DNA from: Bradyrhizobium amphicarpaeae
GTDB lineage: Bacteria; Pseudomonadota; Alphaproteobacteria; Rhizobiales; Xanthobacteraceae
Reading direction: 5' to 3'
Assembly: GCF_002266435.3 (NCBI RefSeq)
Contig: NZ_CP029426.2
Span: 3,936,001-4,000,000, forward strand
DNA length: 64,000 nt
Of the stretch, positions 30,470-40,766 are shown piece after piece; the first letter of the stretch is position 1; each line of letters begins with the position of its first letter. Both the position numbers and the translations under genes were made by a program. The notes under the pieces are model-generated. The model searched no databases. It was not told where the DNA came from and worked only from the letters and a program-made list of their open reading frames with translations.

Positions 30470-31693
30470 CTAGGATGCCTTTAAGGCAATTTGAGGCAAT
30501 AGGGCGGCAGCTCTATTTCGCGCAACATGGTCAACAGAGATTGCATCATCGGCGGAGGTCAGAGGCGCCTGGTTACCGCTGCGGATCCAGTCGTCCAATG
30601 TCGCCTCCACCAGCCGGGCGATCGCGCCGAACCGGATCTTGCCGGCGATGAAGGCCGCCACCGCGACCTCGTTGGCGGCGTTGTAGACGGTGGTCGCCCC
30701 CTTCCCGGTCCGGAGCGAATCGAACGCCAGCCGGAGTCCGGGGAAGCGCTCGAAGTCGGGCGCCTCGAAGGTCAGCTGGCCGATCTTGGCGAGGTCCAGC
30801 TTGGCCGCCGGCCCCTTGATGCGATCCGGCCAGCCGAGGCAGTGCGCGATCGGGGTGCGCATGTCGGGCGCGCCGAGCTGGGCCACCACCGAGCAATCGG
30901 AAAACTCGACCATGCCGTGGATGATCGACTGCGGATGAACCAGAACATCGATCTCGTCGGGCGCTAGCGCAAACAGATAGGACGCCTCGATCACCTCGAG
31001 GCCCTTGTTCATCATCGACGCCGAATCGATCGTGATCTTCTGGCCCATGCTCCAGTTCGGGTGCTTGAGGGCCTGCGCGAGCGTCGCCTGCTCAATGTCG
31101 GCCGGCTTCCAGGTCCGGAACGGGCCGCCCGACGCCGTGATGATGACACGGACCAGTTCGTCGCGATTGCCCGAGGCGAGCGCCTGGAACAGCGCATTGT
31201 GCTCGGAATCCGCCGGCAGGATGCAGGCGCCGGCCTTGGCCGCACGCTGCATGAAGAAATCACCGGCGCAGACCAGACATTCCTTGTTGGCGAGCGCGAC
31301 ATGGGCGCCGCGGTCGACGGCGGCCAGCGCGGGCTTCAGTCCGGCGGCGCCGCTGACGGCGGCCATCACCCAATCGGCCGGACGCGCGCCGGCTTCGATC
31401 ACCGCGCTCTCGCCGGCGCCGCATTCGGTGCCGGTCCCGGCCAACGCGGCCTTGAGCTCGGCGAGCTTGGAGGTGTCGGCGATGGCGACGAAACGCGCGG
31501 AAAACTCCTTCGCGAGCTTTGCCAGCGCTTCGACATTGCTGTTCGCCGTCAACGCCTCGACGCGGTAGCGCTCGGGCGAAGCGCGCAGCAGATCCATCGT
31601 GCTGTCGCCGATCGAGCCGGTGGCGCCGAGGACCGTGACGCTGCGGACGCTGGACGCCGCAGCCTTGTTGTTACGCAATGGGACCGCGCTCAT
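30470..31693 (-). CDS. dxr: 1-deoxy-D-xylulose 5-phosphate reductoisomerase
   Basis: Second step of the MEP isoprenoid pathway, NADPH-dependent, making 2-C-methyl-erythritol 4-phosphate. 407 residues from ATG 31693 with GAGGAT upstream. NADPH motif [18 protein letters not shown] near 20, active-site segments [25 protein letters not shown] and [14 protein letters not shown], and the C-terminal helical domain. The in-frame extension to 31738 lies in cdsA and is rejected. Feeds uppS two genes upstream. Confidence 0.96.
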   Translation of the reverse strand: MSAVPLRNNKAAASSVRSVTVLGATGSIGDSTMDLLRASPERYRVEALTANSNVEALAKLAKEFSARFVAIADTSKLAELKAALAGTGTECGAGESAVIEAGARPADWVMAAVSGAAGLKPALAAVDRGAHVALANKECLVCAGDFFMQRAAKAGACILPADSEHNALFQALASGNRDELVRVIITASGGPFRTWKPADIEQATLAQALKHPNWSMGQKITIDSASMMNKGLEVIEASYLFALAPDEIDVLVHPQSIIHGMVEFSDCSVVAQLGAPDMRTPIAHCLGWPDRIKGPAAKLDLAKIGQLTFEAPDFERFPGLRLAFDSLRTGKGATTVYNAANEVAVAAFIAGKIRFGAIARLVEATLDDWIRSGNQAPLTSADDAISVDHVARNRAAALLPQIALKAS

Positions 31694-31697
31694 ATCC

Positions 31698-32540
31698 TCA
31701 CCAAACCATAAGACCGCTTCCGGCGCTATGCACACCATGGCGGAGAAAGCCGATAATCCATGCCATCAGGATGGCGGCGACAAAGCCGTCCAGGCGATCC
31801 ATAAGCCCGCCGTGTCCGGGAATTAAGTGACTGGAATCCTTGACATCGAAGCGCCGCTTCACCGCGGATTCGAACAAATCGCCCAATGCCGAGACGATCG
31901 AAAGGATGGCGCTGACGAGCAGCAATGGGGCCAGCTTTCCAAGCCCGCAAGCCGCAAAGCCCACCGCAACCAGAAGGCTCGCCACGAAGCCGCCCAGCGC
32001 CCCGGACCAGGTCTTTTTCGGGCTCACGCGCGGCCAGAGCTTCGGCCCGCCGATGCTGCGACCGGCAAAATATCCGCCGATATCGGTGGCCCACACCACC
32101 AGCAGCACGAACATCAGCGCCGTGAAGCCGTTGACGAGATCCTTCCGCACCAGGATCGAGGCCAGCAGCGCCGCCGCTGCGTAGGCGAAGCCCGTCGCCG
32201 CCCAAATGAACTTGCCGCGCGCGATCAGCGTCACGAGCGCGCCGCCGGCGAGGCCGATGATGACGGAGGTCTTCAGCCCGCCAAAAGCGACGGCGGCCCC
32301 CATCATCGCGATGACGATCGTCCCTGCCCCGGTCAGCGCCGCCGAACCCGCGCCGACCACCGTCAGCCATTCCGCGAACAGCCCGATCGAGACCAGGGTG
32401 ACGAGCAGGACCCACAGCCAGCCACCGACATAGGCGATGGCAATGGTGAGCGGCGCCAGCACCAGCGCTGCCAGCACCCGCATCACCAGATTGCTCGGGG
32501 CAGGCTTGGCGCCTGCCGGTGCGGAATCGTGTTCGCTCAC
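31698..32540 (-). CDS. cdsA: phosphatidate cytidylyltransferase
   Basis: Makes CDP-diacylglycerol from phosphatidate and CTP, the branch point of phospholipid synthesis. 280 residues with about seven to eight membrane helices. The CdsA signature is near the C-terminus: [20 protein letters not shown] then [16 protein letters not shown] overlaps the uppS stop (ATGA) and the gene ends four bases before dxr, so it is embedded in the operon. Confidence 0.95.
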   Translation of the reverse strand: MSEHDSAPAGAKPAPSNLVMRVLAALVLAPLTIAIAYVGGWLWVLLVTLVSIGLFAEWLTVVGAGSAALTGAGTIVIAMMGAAVAFGGLKTSVIIGLAGGALVTLIARGKFIWAATGFAYAAAALLASILVRKDLVNGFTALMFVLLVVWATDIGGYFAGRSIGGPKLWPRVSPKKTWSGALGGFVASLLVAVGFAACGLGKLAPLLLVSAILSIVSALGDLFESAVKRRFDVKDSSHLIPGHGGLMDRLDGFVAAILMAWIIGFLRHGVHSAGSGLMVW

Positions 32541-33295
32541 GAGGCGGTTTTCGCGACCAGGCCGCCGAAACGGCGCTCGCGCCTGGCAAATTCGGCGATC
32601 GCGGATTCGAGCGCCGCCTTGTCGAAATCGGGCCAGTGGATCGGCACGAACACGAGCTCGCTATAGGCGGCCTGCCACATCAGGAAATTGGACAGGCGCT
32701 GCTCGCCGCTGGTGCGGATGATGAGGTCGGGATCGGGAATATCGGGCGCATCGAGATGCGCGCCGAGCGTCTCGGCGTCGATCGTGCCGGGATCGCGCTG
32801 ACCTGCCGCGACTTCGCGCGCCAGCTTCTGCGCCGCCTTCGCGATCTCCTGCCGCGAGCCGTAATTGAAGGCGACGACCAGCGTCAGGCGCGTGTTGTCG
32901 CGCGTCAATTCCTCGGCCTCGTTGAGCAGCGCGCAGATGTCGTTCTCCAGCCCCTCGCGCTCGCCGATGATGCGGACCTTGACGCCGTCGCGATGCAGGC
33001 TCGCCAGATCGTTGCGAATGAAGCGGCGGAGCAGACCGAAGAGATCGCCGATCTCGCTCGCCGGGCGCGACCAGTTCTCCGACGAGAAGGAGAAGATGGT
33101 GAGGTAGCGGATGCCGAGCTCGTGCGAGGCACGGACGACGCGGCGCAGCGCCTCGACGCCGCGGCGATGTCCCTCCGCACGCGGCAGGCCGCGCGCGGCC
33201 GCCCAGCGCCCGTTGCCATCCATGATGATGGCGACATGCGCGGGCACCTCGGACCGGTCGGGTCCTTCCGTTGCGGGCGCGGCGGCGTTGGACAT
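32537..33295 (-). CDS. uppS: isoprenyl (undecaprenyl diphosphate) synthase
   Basis: cis-Prenyltransferase that makes the C55 lipid carrier for peptidoglycan and O-antigen. 252 residues from ATG 33295 (GAGG nine bases upstream). Substrate-binding Asp26 in [13 protein letters not shown], then [23 protein letters not shown], and the C-terminal signature [18 protein letters not shown]. Typical length and no missing residues. First gene after the frr-uppS intergenic repeat, which may separate transcription units. Confidence 0.96.
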   Translation of the reverse strand: MSNAAAPATEGPDRSEVPAHVAIIMDGNGRWAAARGLPRAEGHRRGVEALRRVVRASHELGIRYLTIFSFSSENWSRPASEIGDLFGLLRRFIRNDLASLHRDGVKVRIIGEREGLENDICALLNEAEELTRDNTRLTLVVAFNYGSRQEIAKAAQKLAREVAAGQRDPGTIDAETLGAHLDAPDIPDPDLIIRTSGEQRLSNFLMWQAAYSELVFVPIHWPDFDKAALESAIAEFARRERRFGGLVAKTAS

Positions 33296-33311
33296 TGGCG
33301 AGGGCCTCAAA

Positions 33312-33418
33312 GCATGATCCGGACCCGAAGGGCCGCGTAAGCGCAAGGTGCGGGGCGGTTTCCCGAAAAGATCATGCGCAAACGATAGCCTGAAGCGCGA
33401 TGATCAATCATCGCACTT
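33312..33418. repeat. Bradyrhizobium-type two-hairpin intergenic repeat
   Basis: Two adjoining hairpins between frr and uppS. First: GCATGATC at 33312-33319 with GATCATGC at 33370-33377, inner GC-rich pairing and the GGTTTCCCGAAAAG segment typical of repeats in Bradyrhizobium and Rhodopseudomonas. Second: 33393-33404 with 33407-33418, a 12-base stem with one G-U pair on the minus strand, reaching the frr stop codon. May act as frr transcript end or mRNA stabiliser. Confidence 0.75.
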
Positions 33419-33981
33419 TAGACGGTCAGGATTTCCTTTTCCTTGGTGGCCAGCAACTGGTCGATTTCCGTGATCGTACCATCGGTCGCCTTCTGCACCT
33501 CGTCGGCGTGGCGCTTCTGATCGTCCTCGGACATCTCGTGGTTCTTCTCGAGCTTTTTGAGGACGTCGAGGCCGTCGCGGCGGACGTGGCGCGCGGCAAC
33601 CTTGGCGGCCTCCGCATATTTGTGCGCGACCTTCACCAGTTCCTTGCGCCGTTCCTCGTTCAGCTCGGGGATCCGCAAGCGCAGCACCTGACCTTCGGTC
33701 GCGGGCGACAGGCCGAGGTTGGAATCGACGATCGCCTTCTCCACCGCCTTGACCATCGACTTGTCCCAGACCTGCACCGAGATCAGGCGCGGCTCCGGAA
33801 CGCTGACGGTGGCGAGCTGATTGAGCGGCATGTGACTGCCATAAGCGTCGACCTGCACCGGATCGAGCATCGAGGCGGAGGCGCGCCCCGTGCGCAAGCC
33901 GCCGAGCTCGTGCTTCAGCGACTGGATGGCGCCCTGCATGCGGCGCTTCACTTCGTTGAGGTCGAAAGTACCCGTGGGCAT
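33418..33981 (-). CDS. frr: ribosome recycling factor
   Basis: Releases ribosomes from mRNA after termination together with EF-G. 187 residues, full length. Typical segments: [56 protein letters not shown] motif ([15 protein letters not shown]) and the C-terminal helix [23 protein letters not shown] 33981 has AAGGAGAAG upstream; an in-frame GTG sits one codon earlier. Follows pyrH after 70 bases. Confidence 0.97.
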   Translation of the reverse strand: MPTGTFDLNEVKRRMQGAIQSLKHELGGLRTGRASASMLDPVQVDAYGSHMPLNQLATVSVPEPRLISVQVWDKSMVKAVEKAIVDSNLGLSPATEGQVLRLRIPELNEERRKELVKVAHKYAEAAKVAARHVRRDGLDVLKKLEKNHEMSEDDQKRHADEVQKATDGTITEIDQLLATKEKEILTV

Positions 33982-34051
33982 CACGCTTCTCCTTCAAGAT
34001 CCCGGCAACCGCTCCCGCGACCTTCCCTGAAGGCGCGCGACAGATGAGCGG

Positions 34052-34768
34052 TCAGCCGGCGACAATGGTTCCGTGGCCGACGCCACGCAGAATCGCGCCG
34101 ATCGAACCCGGCTCCGCGATCGAGAATACGATGATAGGCAGCGACGTCTCGCGGGCAAGCGCGAAGGCGGTCGCATCCATCACCTTGTAGCCGCCCTCGA
34201 TCGCCTGCGAATGGGTCAGCCGGTCGAACCGCGTCGCGGCCGGATCCTTCTTCGGATCGGCCGAGTAGACGCCGTCGACATTGGTGGCCTTCAGCACCGC
34301 CTGGGCGCCGATCTCGGCGGCGCGGAGCACTGCGGTCGTATCGGTGGTGAAGAACGGATTACCGGTTCCACCGCCAAGCAGCACGATACGTCCCTCGGCG
34401 AGGTATTTGTGCGCCGCGGTGCGGGTAAACAGCTCGGAAATCTCGGGCATGACGAAGGCCGACAGCGTGCGCGCCGGCGTGCCCTTGCGCTCGATCGCCG
34501 ATTCCAGCGCGAGGCAGTTCATCATGGTGGCGAGCATGCCCATGGTGTCGCCGGTCGGGCGCGACACGCCGCGAGCCGAGACCTCGACGCCACGCACGAT
34601 GTTGCCGCCGCCGATCACGACCGCGACCTCGGTGCCGAGCTTGCGGGCCGCAATCAGATCGTCCGCAACCCGGTCGACGGTCGGCTGATCGATGCCAAAG
34701 CCCTGCTGTCCCGCGAGATATTCGCCGGACAGCTTGATCACGACGCGACGATAGACCGGATCAGACAT
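34052..34768 (-). CDS. pyrH: UMP kinase
   Basis: Phosphorylates UMP to UDP; hexameric amino-acid-kinase fold enzyme, feedback regulated by UTP in most bacteria. 238 residues from ATG 34768, with AGGAAAG upstream. Motifs: [53 protein letters not shown] and [14 protein letters not shown]. Between tsf and frr, as in most bacteria. A set of competing hairpins precedes it. Confidence 0.97.
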   Translation of the reverse strand: MSDPVYRRVVIKLSGEYLAGQQGFGIDQPTVDRVADDLIAARKLGTEVAVVIGGGNIVRGVEVSARGVSRPTGDTMGMLATMMNCLALESAIERKGTPARTLSAFVMPEISELFTRTAAHKYLAEGRIVLLGGGTGNPFFTTDTTAVLRAAEIGAQAVLKATNVDGVYSADPKKDPAATRFDRLTHSQAIEGGYKVMDATAFALARETSLPIIVFSIAEPGSIGAILRGVGHGTIVAG

Positions 34769-34794
34769 GAGCACTTTCCTCGTCCGGGCCCCGC

Positions 34795-34827
34795 TTCCGG
34801 CGGCACGCCGGAAGGAACGTTCCGGCG
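34795..34827 (-). promoter_or_regulatory. three-arm hairpin region between tsf and pyrH
   Basis: Three 8-base arms: 34795-34802, 34806-34813 and 34820-34827. The middle arm (CGCCGGAA on the plus strand) is perfectly complementary to either flank, so two hairpins are mutually exclusive. It starts one base after the tsf stop codon. No T tract, so the effect would be on attenuation or mRNA processing rather than full termination. Confidence 0.45.
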
Positions 34828-34828
34828 C

Positions 34829-35752
34829 TTACTTCTTGCCGCTGGCCGCAGCGACCTCGGCCGCGAAGTCGCTTTCCTGCTTCTCGATTCCCTCACCGAG
34901 AGCATAGCGCACGAAGCCCGCGATCTTCAGGGCGCCGCCGACCTTGCCTTCGGCTTCCTTCAACGCCTGCGCCACCGACTTTCCGGTGTCGTGGATGAAG
35001 GCCTGCTCGAGCAGGCAGACTTCCTTGTAGTAGGTCTTGAGGCCGGACTCGACGATCTTCTCGATCACGTTCTCCGGCTTGCCCTGCTGGCGATATTTGT
35101 CGGCAAGCACGTCCTTCTCGCGCTTGACGACCGCCGGATCCAGACCGGACGGATCGAGCGCGAGCGGGTTGGCGGCGGCGATGTGCATCGCGATCTGCCG
35201 GCCGAGCGTTGCGAGTTCGTCGGCCTTGCCGGGCGATTCCAGCGCCACGATCACGCCCATCTTGCCGGCGCCCTCGACGACCGCGCCGTGGACGTAGTTC
35301 GACACCACGCCCTGGCTCACTTCGAGCGAAGCGGCACGGCGCAGCGTCATGTTCTCGCCGATGGTGGCGATCGCGTCATTGACGGCGGCTTCGACCGTGA
35401 CGTCACCGACCTTGGCGGCCTTGATCTTCTCGACGTCGGCGCCGACATCGAATGCGACCTGGGCGATCATCTTGACCAGGCCCTGGAACTGGCCGTTGCG
35501 CGCCACGAAGTCGGTCTCGGAGTTGACCTCGACCACGACGCCCTTGGTGCCCTTGGTGAGGGCGCCGATCAGGCCCTCGGCCGCGACGCGGCCCGACTTC
35601 TTGGCAGCCTTGGACAGGCCCTTCTTGCGCAGCCAATCCTGCGCCGCTTCCATGTTACCGTCGTTTTCGGTCAGCGCGGCCTTGCAGTCCATCATGCCCG
35701 CGCCGGTCGACTCGCGCAGGTCCTTGACCATCGCAGCTGTGATCGTTGCCAT
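34829..35752 (-). CDS. tsf: elongation factor Ts
   Basis: Guanine-nucleotide exchange factor for EF-Tu. 307 residues, usual alphaproteobacterial length. N-terminal UBA-like domain ([22 protein letters not shown]), then the core with [18 protein letters not shown] (the TDFVA motif contacts EF-Tu) and LHVAAANP-type segment, here [11 protein letters not shown], and a C-terminal coiled region with VCLLEQAFI. Downstream of rpsB after 136 bases that contain two hairpins. Confidence 0.97.
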   Translation of the reverse strand: MATITAAMVKDLRESTGAGMMDCKAALTENDGNMEAAQDWLRKKGLSKAAKKSGRVAAEGLIGALTKGTKGVVVEVNSETDFVARNGQFQGLVKMIAQVAFDVGADVEKIKAAKVGDVTVEAAVNDAIATIGENMTLRRAASLEVSQGVVSNYVHGAVVEGAGKMGVIVALESPGKADELATLGRQIAMHIAAANPLALDPSGLDPAVVKREKDVLADKYRQQGKPENVIEKIVESGLKTYYKEVCLLEQAFIHDTGKSVAQALKEAEGKVGGALKIAGFVRYALGEGIEKQESDFAAEVAAASGKK

Positions 35753-35782
35753 CGTTGAAAATCCTTTGTGCCTGCTGGTTCG

Positions 35783-35871
35783 CCGCGGCGTGGCATCGAA
35801 GCGCCCCGCCGCGGTCCATCTCAGGGATTCGCGTCAACTGAATGAAATGGTGGCCGGATCCACTCCGGCCA
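35783..35871 (-). promoter_or_regulatory. hairpins in the rpsB-tsf spacer
   Basis: Two perfect hairpins: 35851-35858 with 35864-35871 (TGGCCGGA, five-base loop) and 35783-35790 with 35807-35814 (CCGCGGCG, 16-base loop). On the coding strand the first is followed by CCATTTCATT, not a real T tract. Possibly a partial terminator adjusting EF-Ts relative to S2. Confidence 0.4.
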
Positions 35872-35888
35872 ACCCATCGCTCTCTTGA

Positions 35889-36884
35889 CTATTCCGCTTC
35901 CGCGGTCAGCGCCTTGGCCTTGGCCACCCAGGCGTCCGCGCGGCTCGGCAGACCGACTTCTTCGCCGATCTTGTGCGCGGTGTCGTGGTCGAGCTCGGCG
36001 AGCTGCCAGAAATGGAAAATGCCGAGGTCGTTGAACTTCTTCTCGATCGCACCCGACACGCCCGGGAGCTTCTTGAGGTCGTCGGCGGTGCCGCGCGGGC
36101 CGGCAAGGCCCTGGAAACCGCTCGACGAAGCCGCCGGCAGCTCTTCAGCGAGCGGACGGGCCGACGCGCCGATGTCGATGCCGGAATCGCCCTGGGCGCG
36201 CCCGATGCCGTCGATCGCCGCACGCGCGATCAGGTCGCAATACAGCGCGATCGCGCGGCCGGCGTCGTCATTGCCGGGGACCACATAGGTGATGCCCTTC
36301 GGGTCCGAATTGGTGTCGACGATCGCGGCGACCGGGATGTTGAGGCGCTGGGCCTCCTGGATCGCGATGTCTTCCTTGTTGGTGTCGATCACGAAGATCA
36401 GGTCGGGCAGACCGCCCATGTCCTTGATGCCGCCGAGCGAACGGTCGAGCTTGTCGCGCTCGCGCTGAAGCGTCAGGCGCTCCTTCTTGGTGTAGGAGGA
36501 GGCATCGCCGCCCGCCAGCACGTCGTCGAGATGACGCAGGCGCTTGATCGAGGCCGAGATCGTCTTCCAGTTGGTCAGCGTGCCGCCGAGCCAGCGCGAA
36601 TTGACGAAATACTGCGCGCAGCGCTTGGCAGCATCCGCGACGCCGTCCTGCGCCTGGCGCTTGGTGCCGACGAACAGGATGCGGCCGCCCTTGGCGACGG
36701 TGTCGCTGACCGCCTGCAAGGCGGTGTGCAGCAACGGCACGGTCTGCGCGAGATCGACGATGTGGATGTTGTTGCGGGCGCCGAAAATGAACGGCGCCAT
36801 TTTCGGATTCCAGCGGTGAGACTGGTGACCAAAGTGCACGCCGGCTTCGAGCAGCTGACGCATAGTGAAATCGGGTAGTGCCAT
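35889..36884 (-). CDS. rpsB: 30S ribosomal protein S2 with C-terminal extension
   Basis: Small-subunit protein S2, 331 residues from ATG 36884 (GGAG upstream). Core landmarks: [54 protein letters not shown] and [18 protein letters not shown]. After about residue 250 there is an extension with a helix-hairpin-helix-like stretch ([20 protein letters not shown]), known in S2 of this order and absent in E. coli S2 (241 residues). A longer frame upstream to 37475 is antisense to the proline-rich gene and is not coding. Confidence 0.96.
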   Translation of the reverse strand: MALPDFTMRQLLEAGVHFGHQSHRWNPKMAPFIFGARNNIHIVDLAQTVPLLHTALQAVSDTVAKGGRILFVGTKRQAQDGVADAAKRCAQYFVNSRWLGGTLTNWKTISASIKRLRHLDDVLAGGDASSYTKKERLTLQRERDKLDRSLGGIKDMGGLPDLIFVIDTNKEDIAIQEAQRLNIPVAAIVDTNSDPKGITYVVPGNDDAGRAIALYCDLIARAAIDGIGRAQGDSGIDIGASARPLAEELPAASSSGFQGLAGPRGTADDLKKLPGVSGAIEKKFNDLGIFHFWQLAELDHDTAHKIGEEVGLPSRADAWVAKAKALTAEAE

Positions 36885-36996
36885 CGTTCTAATTCTCCGG
36901 TTGTTCCTCCGGAAGCGTGTGAGCAAGACGGAGCGTTGTCGCCCCGGCTGCCACCGGACGGCCTTGTGAGCCATGCTTCCGTGTGAGATGCGGCGC

Positions 36997-37024
36997 TGTA
37001 TAGCGCCATTTCGGCCAGAAGCAA
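36997..37024 (-). promoter_or_regulatory. candidate rpsB promoter
   Basis: On the minus strand TTGCTT (-35, 37024-37019) and TATACA (-10, 37002-36997) are 16 bases apart. The -10 lies inside a perfect palindrome GGCGCT-ATAC-AGCGCC (37007-36992). Leader to the rpsB ATG is about 105 bases. The -35 overlaps the T-rich end of the terminator for the gene upstream. Confidence 0.5.
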
Positions 37025-37068
37025 GGAAATAAGGGCCTTTCGGGGGCGGTTTCGCCCGAGAGGCCCTT
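37019..37068 (-). terminator. rho-independent terminator of the caspase-like gene
   Basis: Minus-strand hairpin with outer stem AAGGGCCT/AGGCCCTT (37068-37061 with 37038-37031), an inner GC-rich pairing, then TTATTTCCTT. It begins 33 bases after the stop codon and separates the gene from the rpsB promoter. Confidence 0.8.
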
Positions 37069-37101
37069 TCCCGGGAGGCCGGGCCTCCCCCTAGCGCCCG
37101 A

Positions 37102-39519
37102 TCAGCATTTGGGCTGGTTCGGCGGGCACTTCTTGGCCGCCGGCGGCGGCGGTGCGGGACGCGGCGGTGGCGCGGCTGGTCGCGGCGGGGGTGGCGGCGC
37201 AACGGCCATGCGCGGCGGCGGCGGGGGTGCCGGTCGCGCCACCGGCGGCGGCGGCGCGGGCCGCGCCATGGGCGGAGGCGCCGGCCGCGCGGCGGCAACA
37301 GGAGGAGCCGGGCGTGGCGGTGGCGGTGCGGCCATTCTCGGAGGCGGTGCCGACACCCGCGGCGGAGGTGGTGGCGTGGGCCGCGCCACGGCCTGGGGCC
37401 GCGGCGGCGGTGCTGCCGGTCTGGCCGCCTGCGGCGGGGCCGCCGACGGCAGATGCTGCGGCCTGATCGGCTCACGTGCCGCTGAAGGCGGAGGCACGAC
37501 CGGCCTCCCGGCCGCAGCCGGCGGCTTGGGTGGCTGGCCGGGCCCGGCAGTCGGGTTGGTCACGGGGGGCCCGGCATTTGCCGGCGCGGCAGCCGTTGGC
37601 GCATTGGAATGAGCAGGCGGCGTCGTGCCGGGAGCGGCCGTGATCGGCGCCCCCGGACGGGCCGGCGGTGTCGCGCCAGGTGCGGTCGCCGTCGGCGGCA
37701 CGGGCCTTCCGCCCGGCAGCGGCCCCGCCCCCGCTGGCGGAGCCGGCGGGCCGCCATGGGCACCAGGAACCGGCAGCGTGTTGGCCTGGGGCAGCCTGGT
37801 CTGCGGCGCAAGCGCGGGCGCCGTCTGCGGCGCGCCGGGTGGCGTGGCCGTCGGCGCGACAGCGGTCGGCGTCGTGGGGGGCGTCCCGGGCCTCGCCGTC
37901 GGGCGGATCATTGCGCTCGGCGGCATCGGCGCCTTGCCCTGCTGGATCAGCGCGGCGCGCTGCGCGACCGCCTGCGGCACGGCAGGCCCGGCTGGGTTGG
38001 CCCGGCCGGCCATCGCCGGCGCCAGATTGCCCGGTCCGGGCCCTGCCCCCGCAGCCGGTGCTGGGGCCGGCGGGCGGTTGATCACCGTGTTGATCACCGT
38101 CGTATTATGCATGTTCTGGAAGATGATGTTATTCGGCGGCGGCGCGACATAGACCGGCGGACGAACGAAGACCGGGATCGGCACGAACACCGGCTGCGGC
38201 AGCACGAACAGGCCGATCACAGGCATCGGCGGCGGCAGCACGACGAAGTCCGGCGGCGGTGGCGGCAGGTAATAGACCGGCGGCGGCGGTGGCGGCGCGA
38301 AGCCGAAATCGGGATCGCTCAAATACAGCACCGGACGATCGACATAGACCACCTCCTCCGGCGGCGGGGGCGGCACGTCGTAGTCAATCATCGCAAAGCT
38401 CGGCGGCGGCTCGGCCGGCGCGGTGAGGATCGCAAGGCGCCGGCGCGCGTCGCCTGCATGCGGCCCGCGCGGATAGCGGCGCAGATACGACCAATAGGCT
38501 TCCGGCGTGTCGTTACGATAGGTCCGCCGCCAGGTGATGGCTTCGCGGCGCGCCGCGACGATCGCCATCACGCGCTTGGCCAGGGGATCGCCGGGATAGG
38601 CCGCGAGAAACTCCTCATAGACCGGCAGCGTGTCGCGCTCGAGCGCGGCGGCATAGGCATCCTGCGCGCCGAGATCGCGGATCGGCCGGGCACGCAACGC
38701 GGCGACCTGGTCCGGCGACTCGGACGGAGGCGGCGCATCCGGCCCACGCTCGAAGAACGAGAACGGCGCCGAGATCTTCTGCTCGTTCCAGGGAATCTGC
38801 GCACCCTTGCTGGCCTCGTTGACGCGCAGGCGGACGCGGTCGAACACTTCGGGCAGCGGCAGGCCGCCGGTCCGGATCATCTCCGCCAGCGACTGGGCGT
38901 AGATGCCATAGGGCCCCGGCTCCTCCGGCGCGACCGTGCCGGGCGCGGCGTTGAACGCGATCAGCATGTTCGGCTCGGGCTCGACCAGCGCCAGACCGCT
39001 CGCGATCTGCTGGCCGCCCTCGATGAAGGGCTGCGCGCGGGCCGCGTCGAGCACGACGATGTTGGCCTTGAGCGGGATCGACGCGAGCTGGCGCATATAG
39101 TCGCCGATCCGCAGGGCCTCGGTCGGAACGTCGGTGTCGCGGGTGATGTTGGAATCGACCGGGATGAAATAGTTCTCGCCGGCCAGCTGCACGCCGTAGC
39201 CGGCAAGATAGACCATCGCGACGGTGCCCGGCCCCGAGGCCTGGGCCTTCTGGATGAAGTCGCGAAAGCTTTTGCGCAGCGTGTCGCCGTCGAGATCGCG
39301 CGCACCGACGACGTCGAAGCCGGCCGCCTGCAGCGTCTGCGCGATCAGGCCGGCATCGTTTGCGGTCGTCGCCAGCGGCGACTTGGCATAGGCGCCGTTG
39401 CCGACCACGAGCGCGATGCGCTTCTCCTGCTGCTGCGCGCGCACCTCGCCCGGCGCGCCGGCGGCAAGCGCCACGATCGGCAGGAGGAGGCAAATGAAGA
39501 TTCGAAGCGTCCCACGCAT
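37102..39519 (-). CDS. exported pseudo-caspase (C14 fold) with proline-rich tail
   Basis: 805 residues from ATG 39519 ([20 protein letters not shown] is a signal peptide). Caspase/p20-like domain from about 30 to 260 starts [23 protein letters not shown]. The catalytic His position (YFSGHG in active members) reads YLAGYG, Tyr108, and the catalytic Cys position (DACR) reads DAAR, Ala160, so no peptidase activity is expected. Residues 270-400 hold short TPR-like repeats ([20 protein letters not shown]), and about 400 residues of Pro/Ala-rich low-complexity sequence follow, ending [12 protein letters not shown]. Probably periplasmic or envelope-associated scaffold. Confidence 0.85.
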   Translation of the reverse strand: MRGTLRIFICLLLPIVALAAGAPGEVRAQQQEKRIALVVGNGAYAKSPLATTANDAGLIAQTLQAAGFDVVGARDLDGDTLRKSFRDFIQKAQASGPGTVAMVYLAGYGVQLAGENYFIPVDSNITRDTDVPTEALRIGDYMRQLASIPLKANIVVLDAARAQPFIEGGQQIASGLALVEPEPNMLIAFNAAPGTVAPEEPGPYGIYAQSLAEMIRTGGLPLPEVFDRVRLRVNEASKGAQIPWNEQKISAPFSFFERGPDAPPPSESPDQVAALRARPIRDLGAQDAYAAALERDTLPVYEEFLAAYPGDPLAKRVMAIVAARREAITWRRTYRNDTPEAYWSYLRRYPRGPHAGDARRRLAILTAPAEPPPSFAMIDYDVPPPPPEEVVYVDRPVLYLSDPDFGFAPPPPPPVYYLPPPPPDFVVLPPPMPVIGLFVLPQPVFVPIPVFVRPPVYVAPPPNNIIFQNMHNTTVINTVINRPPAPAPAAGAGPGPGNLAPAMAGRANPAGPAVPQAVAQRAALIQQGKAPMPPSAMIRPTARPGTPPTTPTAVAPTATPPGAPQTAPALAPQTRLPQANTLPVPGAHGGPPAPPAGAGPLPGGRPVPPTATAPGATPPARPGAPITAAPGTTPPAHSNAPTAAAPANAGPPVTNPTAGPGQPPKPPAAAGRPVVPPPSAAREPIRPQHLPSAAPPQAARPAAPPPRPQAVARPTPPPPPRVSAPPPRMAAPPPPRPAPPVAAARPAPPPMARPAPPPPVARPAPPPPPRMAVAPPPPPRPAAPPPRPAPPPPAAKKCPPNQPKC

Positions 39520-39892
39520 GGCTTGCTTGCCCGCTATTGTAGTTGAGGTGCCACCACGCATGAGGCGCGCAGCCGGCTGAACGGCGGTTGAACGAAAGGC
39601 CCGGATTGAGGCGGTCGCGTGGCCGCGCGGCTGCCGGCGTCAGCTTCACGTCAGCCTCAAGTCGGCCTCACCTTACTTCATAGCATGCAGCTCGGCGAGC
39701 TTCGTTCGCGCGGTCGCCTCGCCCAGCGCCACGACTCGGCCAGCCCGGGATTCGTCTCGCCCGCCCTCGCGATGGAAACGGCTGCGAGCCCGACCAAGCC
39801 GCCGAGGACCGCGCCGCCGGTCGTGGCATCATGATGGCGGAGACCGGGCGTCGGAGCTGCTGCACCCGACGCCCGATACTCCAACGCCGGGC
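39520..39892. other. 373-base intergenic region
   Basis: Between the caspase-like gene and the carbonic anhydrase gene. It carries three 11-base direct repeats (39639-39671). A minus-strand frame at 39678-39884 contains a glycine-zipper-like stretch (GGAVLGGLVGLAAV), but nothing else in it looks protein-like and it lacks a ribosome-binding site, so it is not called a gene. Confidence 0.5.
39639..39671. promoter_or_regulatory. three 11-base direct repeats, possible response-regulator site
   Basis: GTCAGCTTCAC, GTCAGCCTCAA and GTCGGCCTCAC in tandem with no gap. An 11-base period puts all copies on one face of the helix, the layout of OmpR/PhoB-family binding sites. Located 120-152 bases upstream of the caspase-like gene start. 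Confidence 0.45.
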
Positions 39893-40636
39893 TTAGCCCT
39901 GCGCGATCAATTCGACGGCGCCAGTGCGCAAGCGATAGATGCCACCGACCACCTTGAGCTTGCCCTGCTCGACCGCCGCGTTGAGAAGCGGCGCGGCCGA
40001 TTTCAGCTTGGCAACGTTGTCGACGACGTTCTGGCGAATGGCATTGTCGAGCGCGTTGCCGCTCTGCTGCGCCGCCGCCTTCACGGATGGCGCGATCGCG
40101 GCGACCAGCGTCGGGATGTGCCCCGGCAACGGCTTGTCGTCCTTCAGTGACTTGATGGTTGCGTCAACGGCGCCGCAATTGTCGTGGCCGAGCACCAGGA
40201 TCAGGGGCGTGCCGAGCACGGCGACGGTGTATTCCATGCTCGCAACGGTCTCGTCGCCGGCAAAATTTCCGGCGACGCGGCACACGAACAGATCGCCGCG
40301 TCCGCTGTCGAAGGCATATTCGGGCGCGATGCGGGAATCGGCGCAGCTCAGGACCGCCGCGTAGGGATTCTGACCGCCGACCAGCGCTTCCCGCTCATGG
40401 GCGAAGTCGTGGCGGCGCGACACGCCCGACACGTAGCGCGAATTGCCCTCCATCAGCCGCTTGAGTGCGGCATCGGGCGACAGCACGTTCTGGGGTTTCG
40501 GCGGCGCCTTGGCGTCCTTGGCCAACGCGGCGCCGCCGAACGCGGCCATTCCGAGCGCCGAAGCGGCAGAGAGCATCATGGAGCGCCGCGAAGGAGCGAT
40601 CGATCGATGCAGACTTTCAGAGCATTTGTCGCACAT
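39893..40636 (-). CDS. beta-class carbonic anhydrase, Tat-exported
   Basis: Interconverts CO2 and bicarbonate. 247 residues from ATG 40636. Zinc ligands Cys98, His151 and Cys154 with the Asp100-Arg102 dyad (SCADSR, GHDNCGA). The N-terminus has twin arginines and a hydrophobic stretch (SRRSMMLSAASALGMAAFGG, then ALA), a Tat-type signal, so the enzyme should be periplasmic. An additional CxxC at residues 2-5 precedes the signal. AGGAAG lies about 11 bases upstream of the start. Monocistronic between the pseudo-caspase and dnaE1. Confidence 0.92.
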   Translation of the reverse strand: MCDKCSESLHRSIAPSRRSMMLSAASALGMAAFGGAALAKDAKAPPKPQNVLSPDAALKRLMEGNSRYVSGVSRRHDFAHEREALVGGQNPYAAVLSCADSRIAPEYAFDSGRGDLFVCRVAGNFAGDETVASMEYTVAVLGTPLILVLGHDNCGAVDATIKSLKDDKPLPGHIPTLVAAIAPSVKAAAQQSGNALDNAIRQNVVDNVAKLKSAAPLLNAAVEQGKLKVVGGIYRLRTGAVELIAQG

Positions 40637-40766
40637 GGTTGTCGTTCTTCCTTGCTTCCCGCCCAACGAGATTCTCAAGAAGACAACTCATAGCTGCACC
40701 CGGCAGACTCCGAAACCACCCGCGGACCTAATAGTTAAACTCTGGTTTGCGGCGACCCGGGAAAGG

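Noticed and set aside
36885..37475. N-terminal extension of rpsB
   Set aside because: Arg/His-rich random sequence crossing a terminator and promoter; S2 starts normally at 36884.
37109..37612. Long plus-strand Gly-rich ORF
   Set aside because: Exact antisense of the proline-rich tail of the pseudo-caspase; low complexity only, no start signal.
39678..39884. Glycine-zipper-like minus-strand frame
   Set aside because: Only about 15 residues look protein-like; no ribosome-binding site. Could be a remnant, but not supportable.
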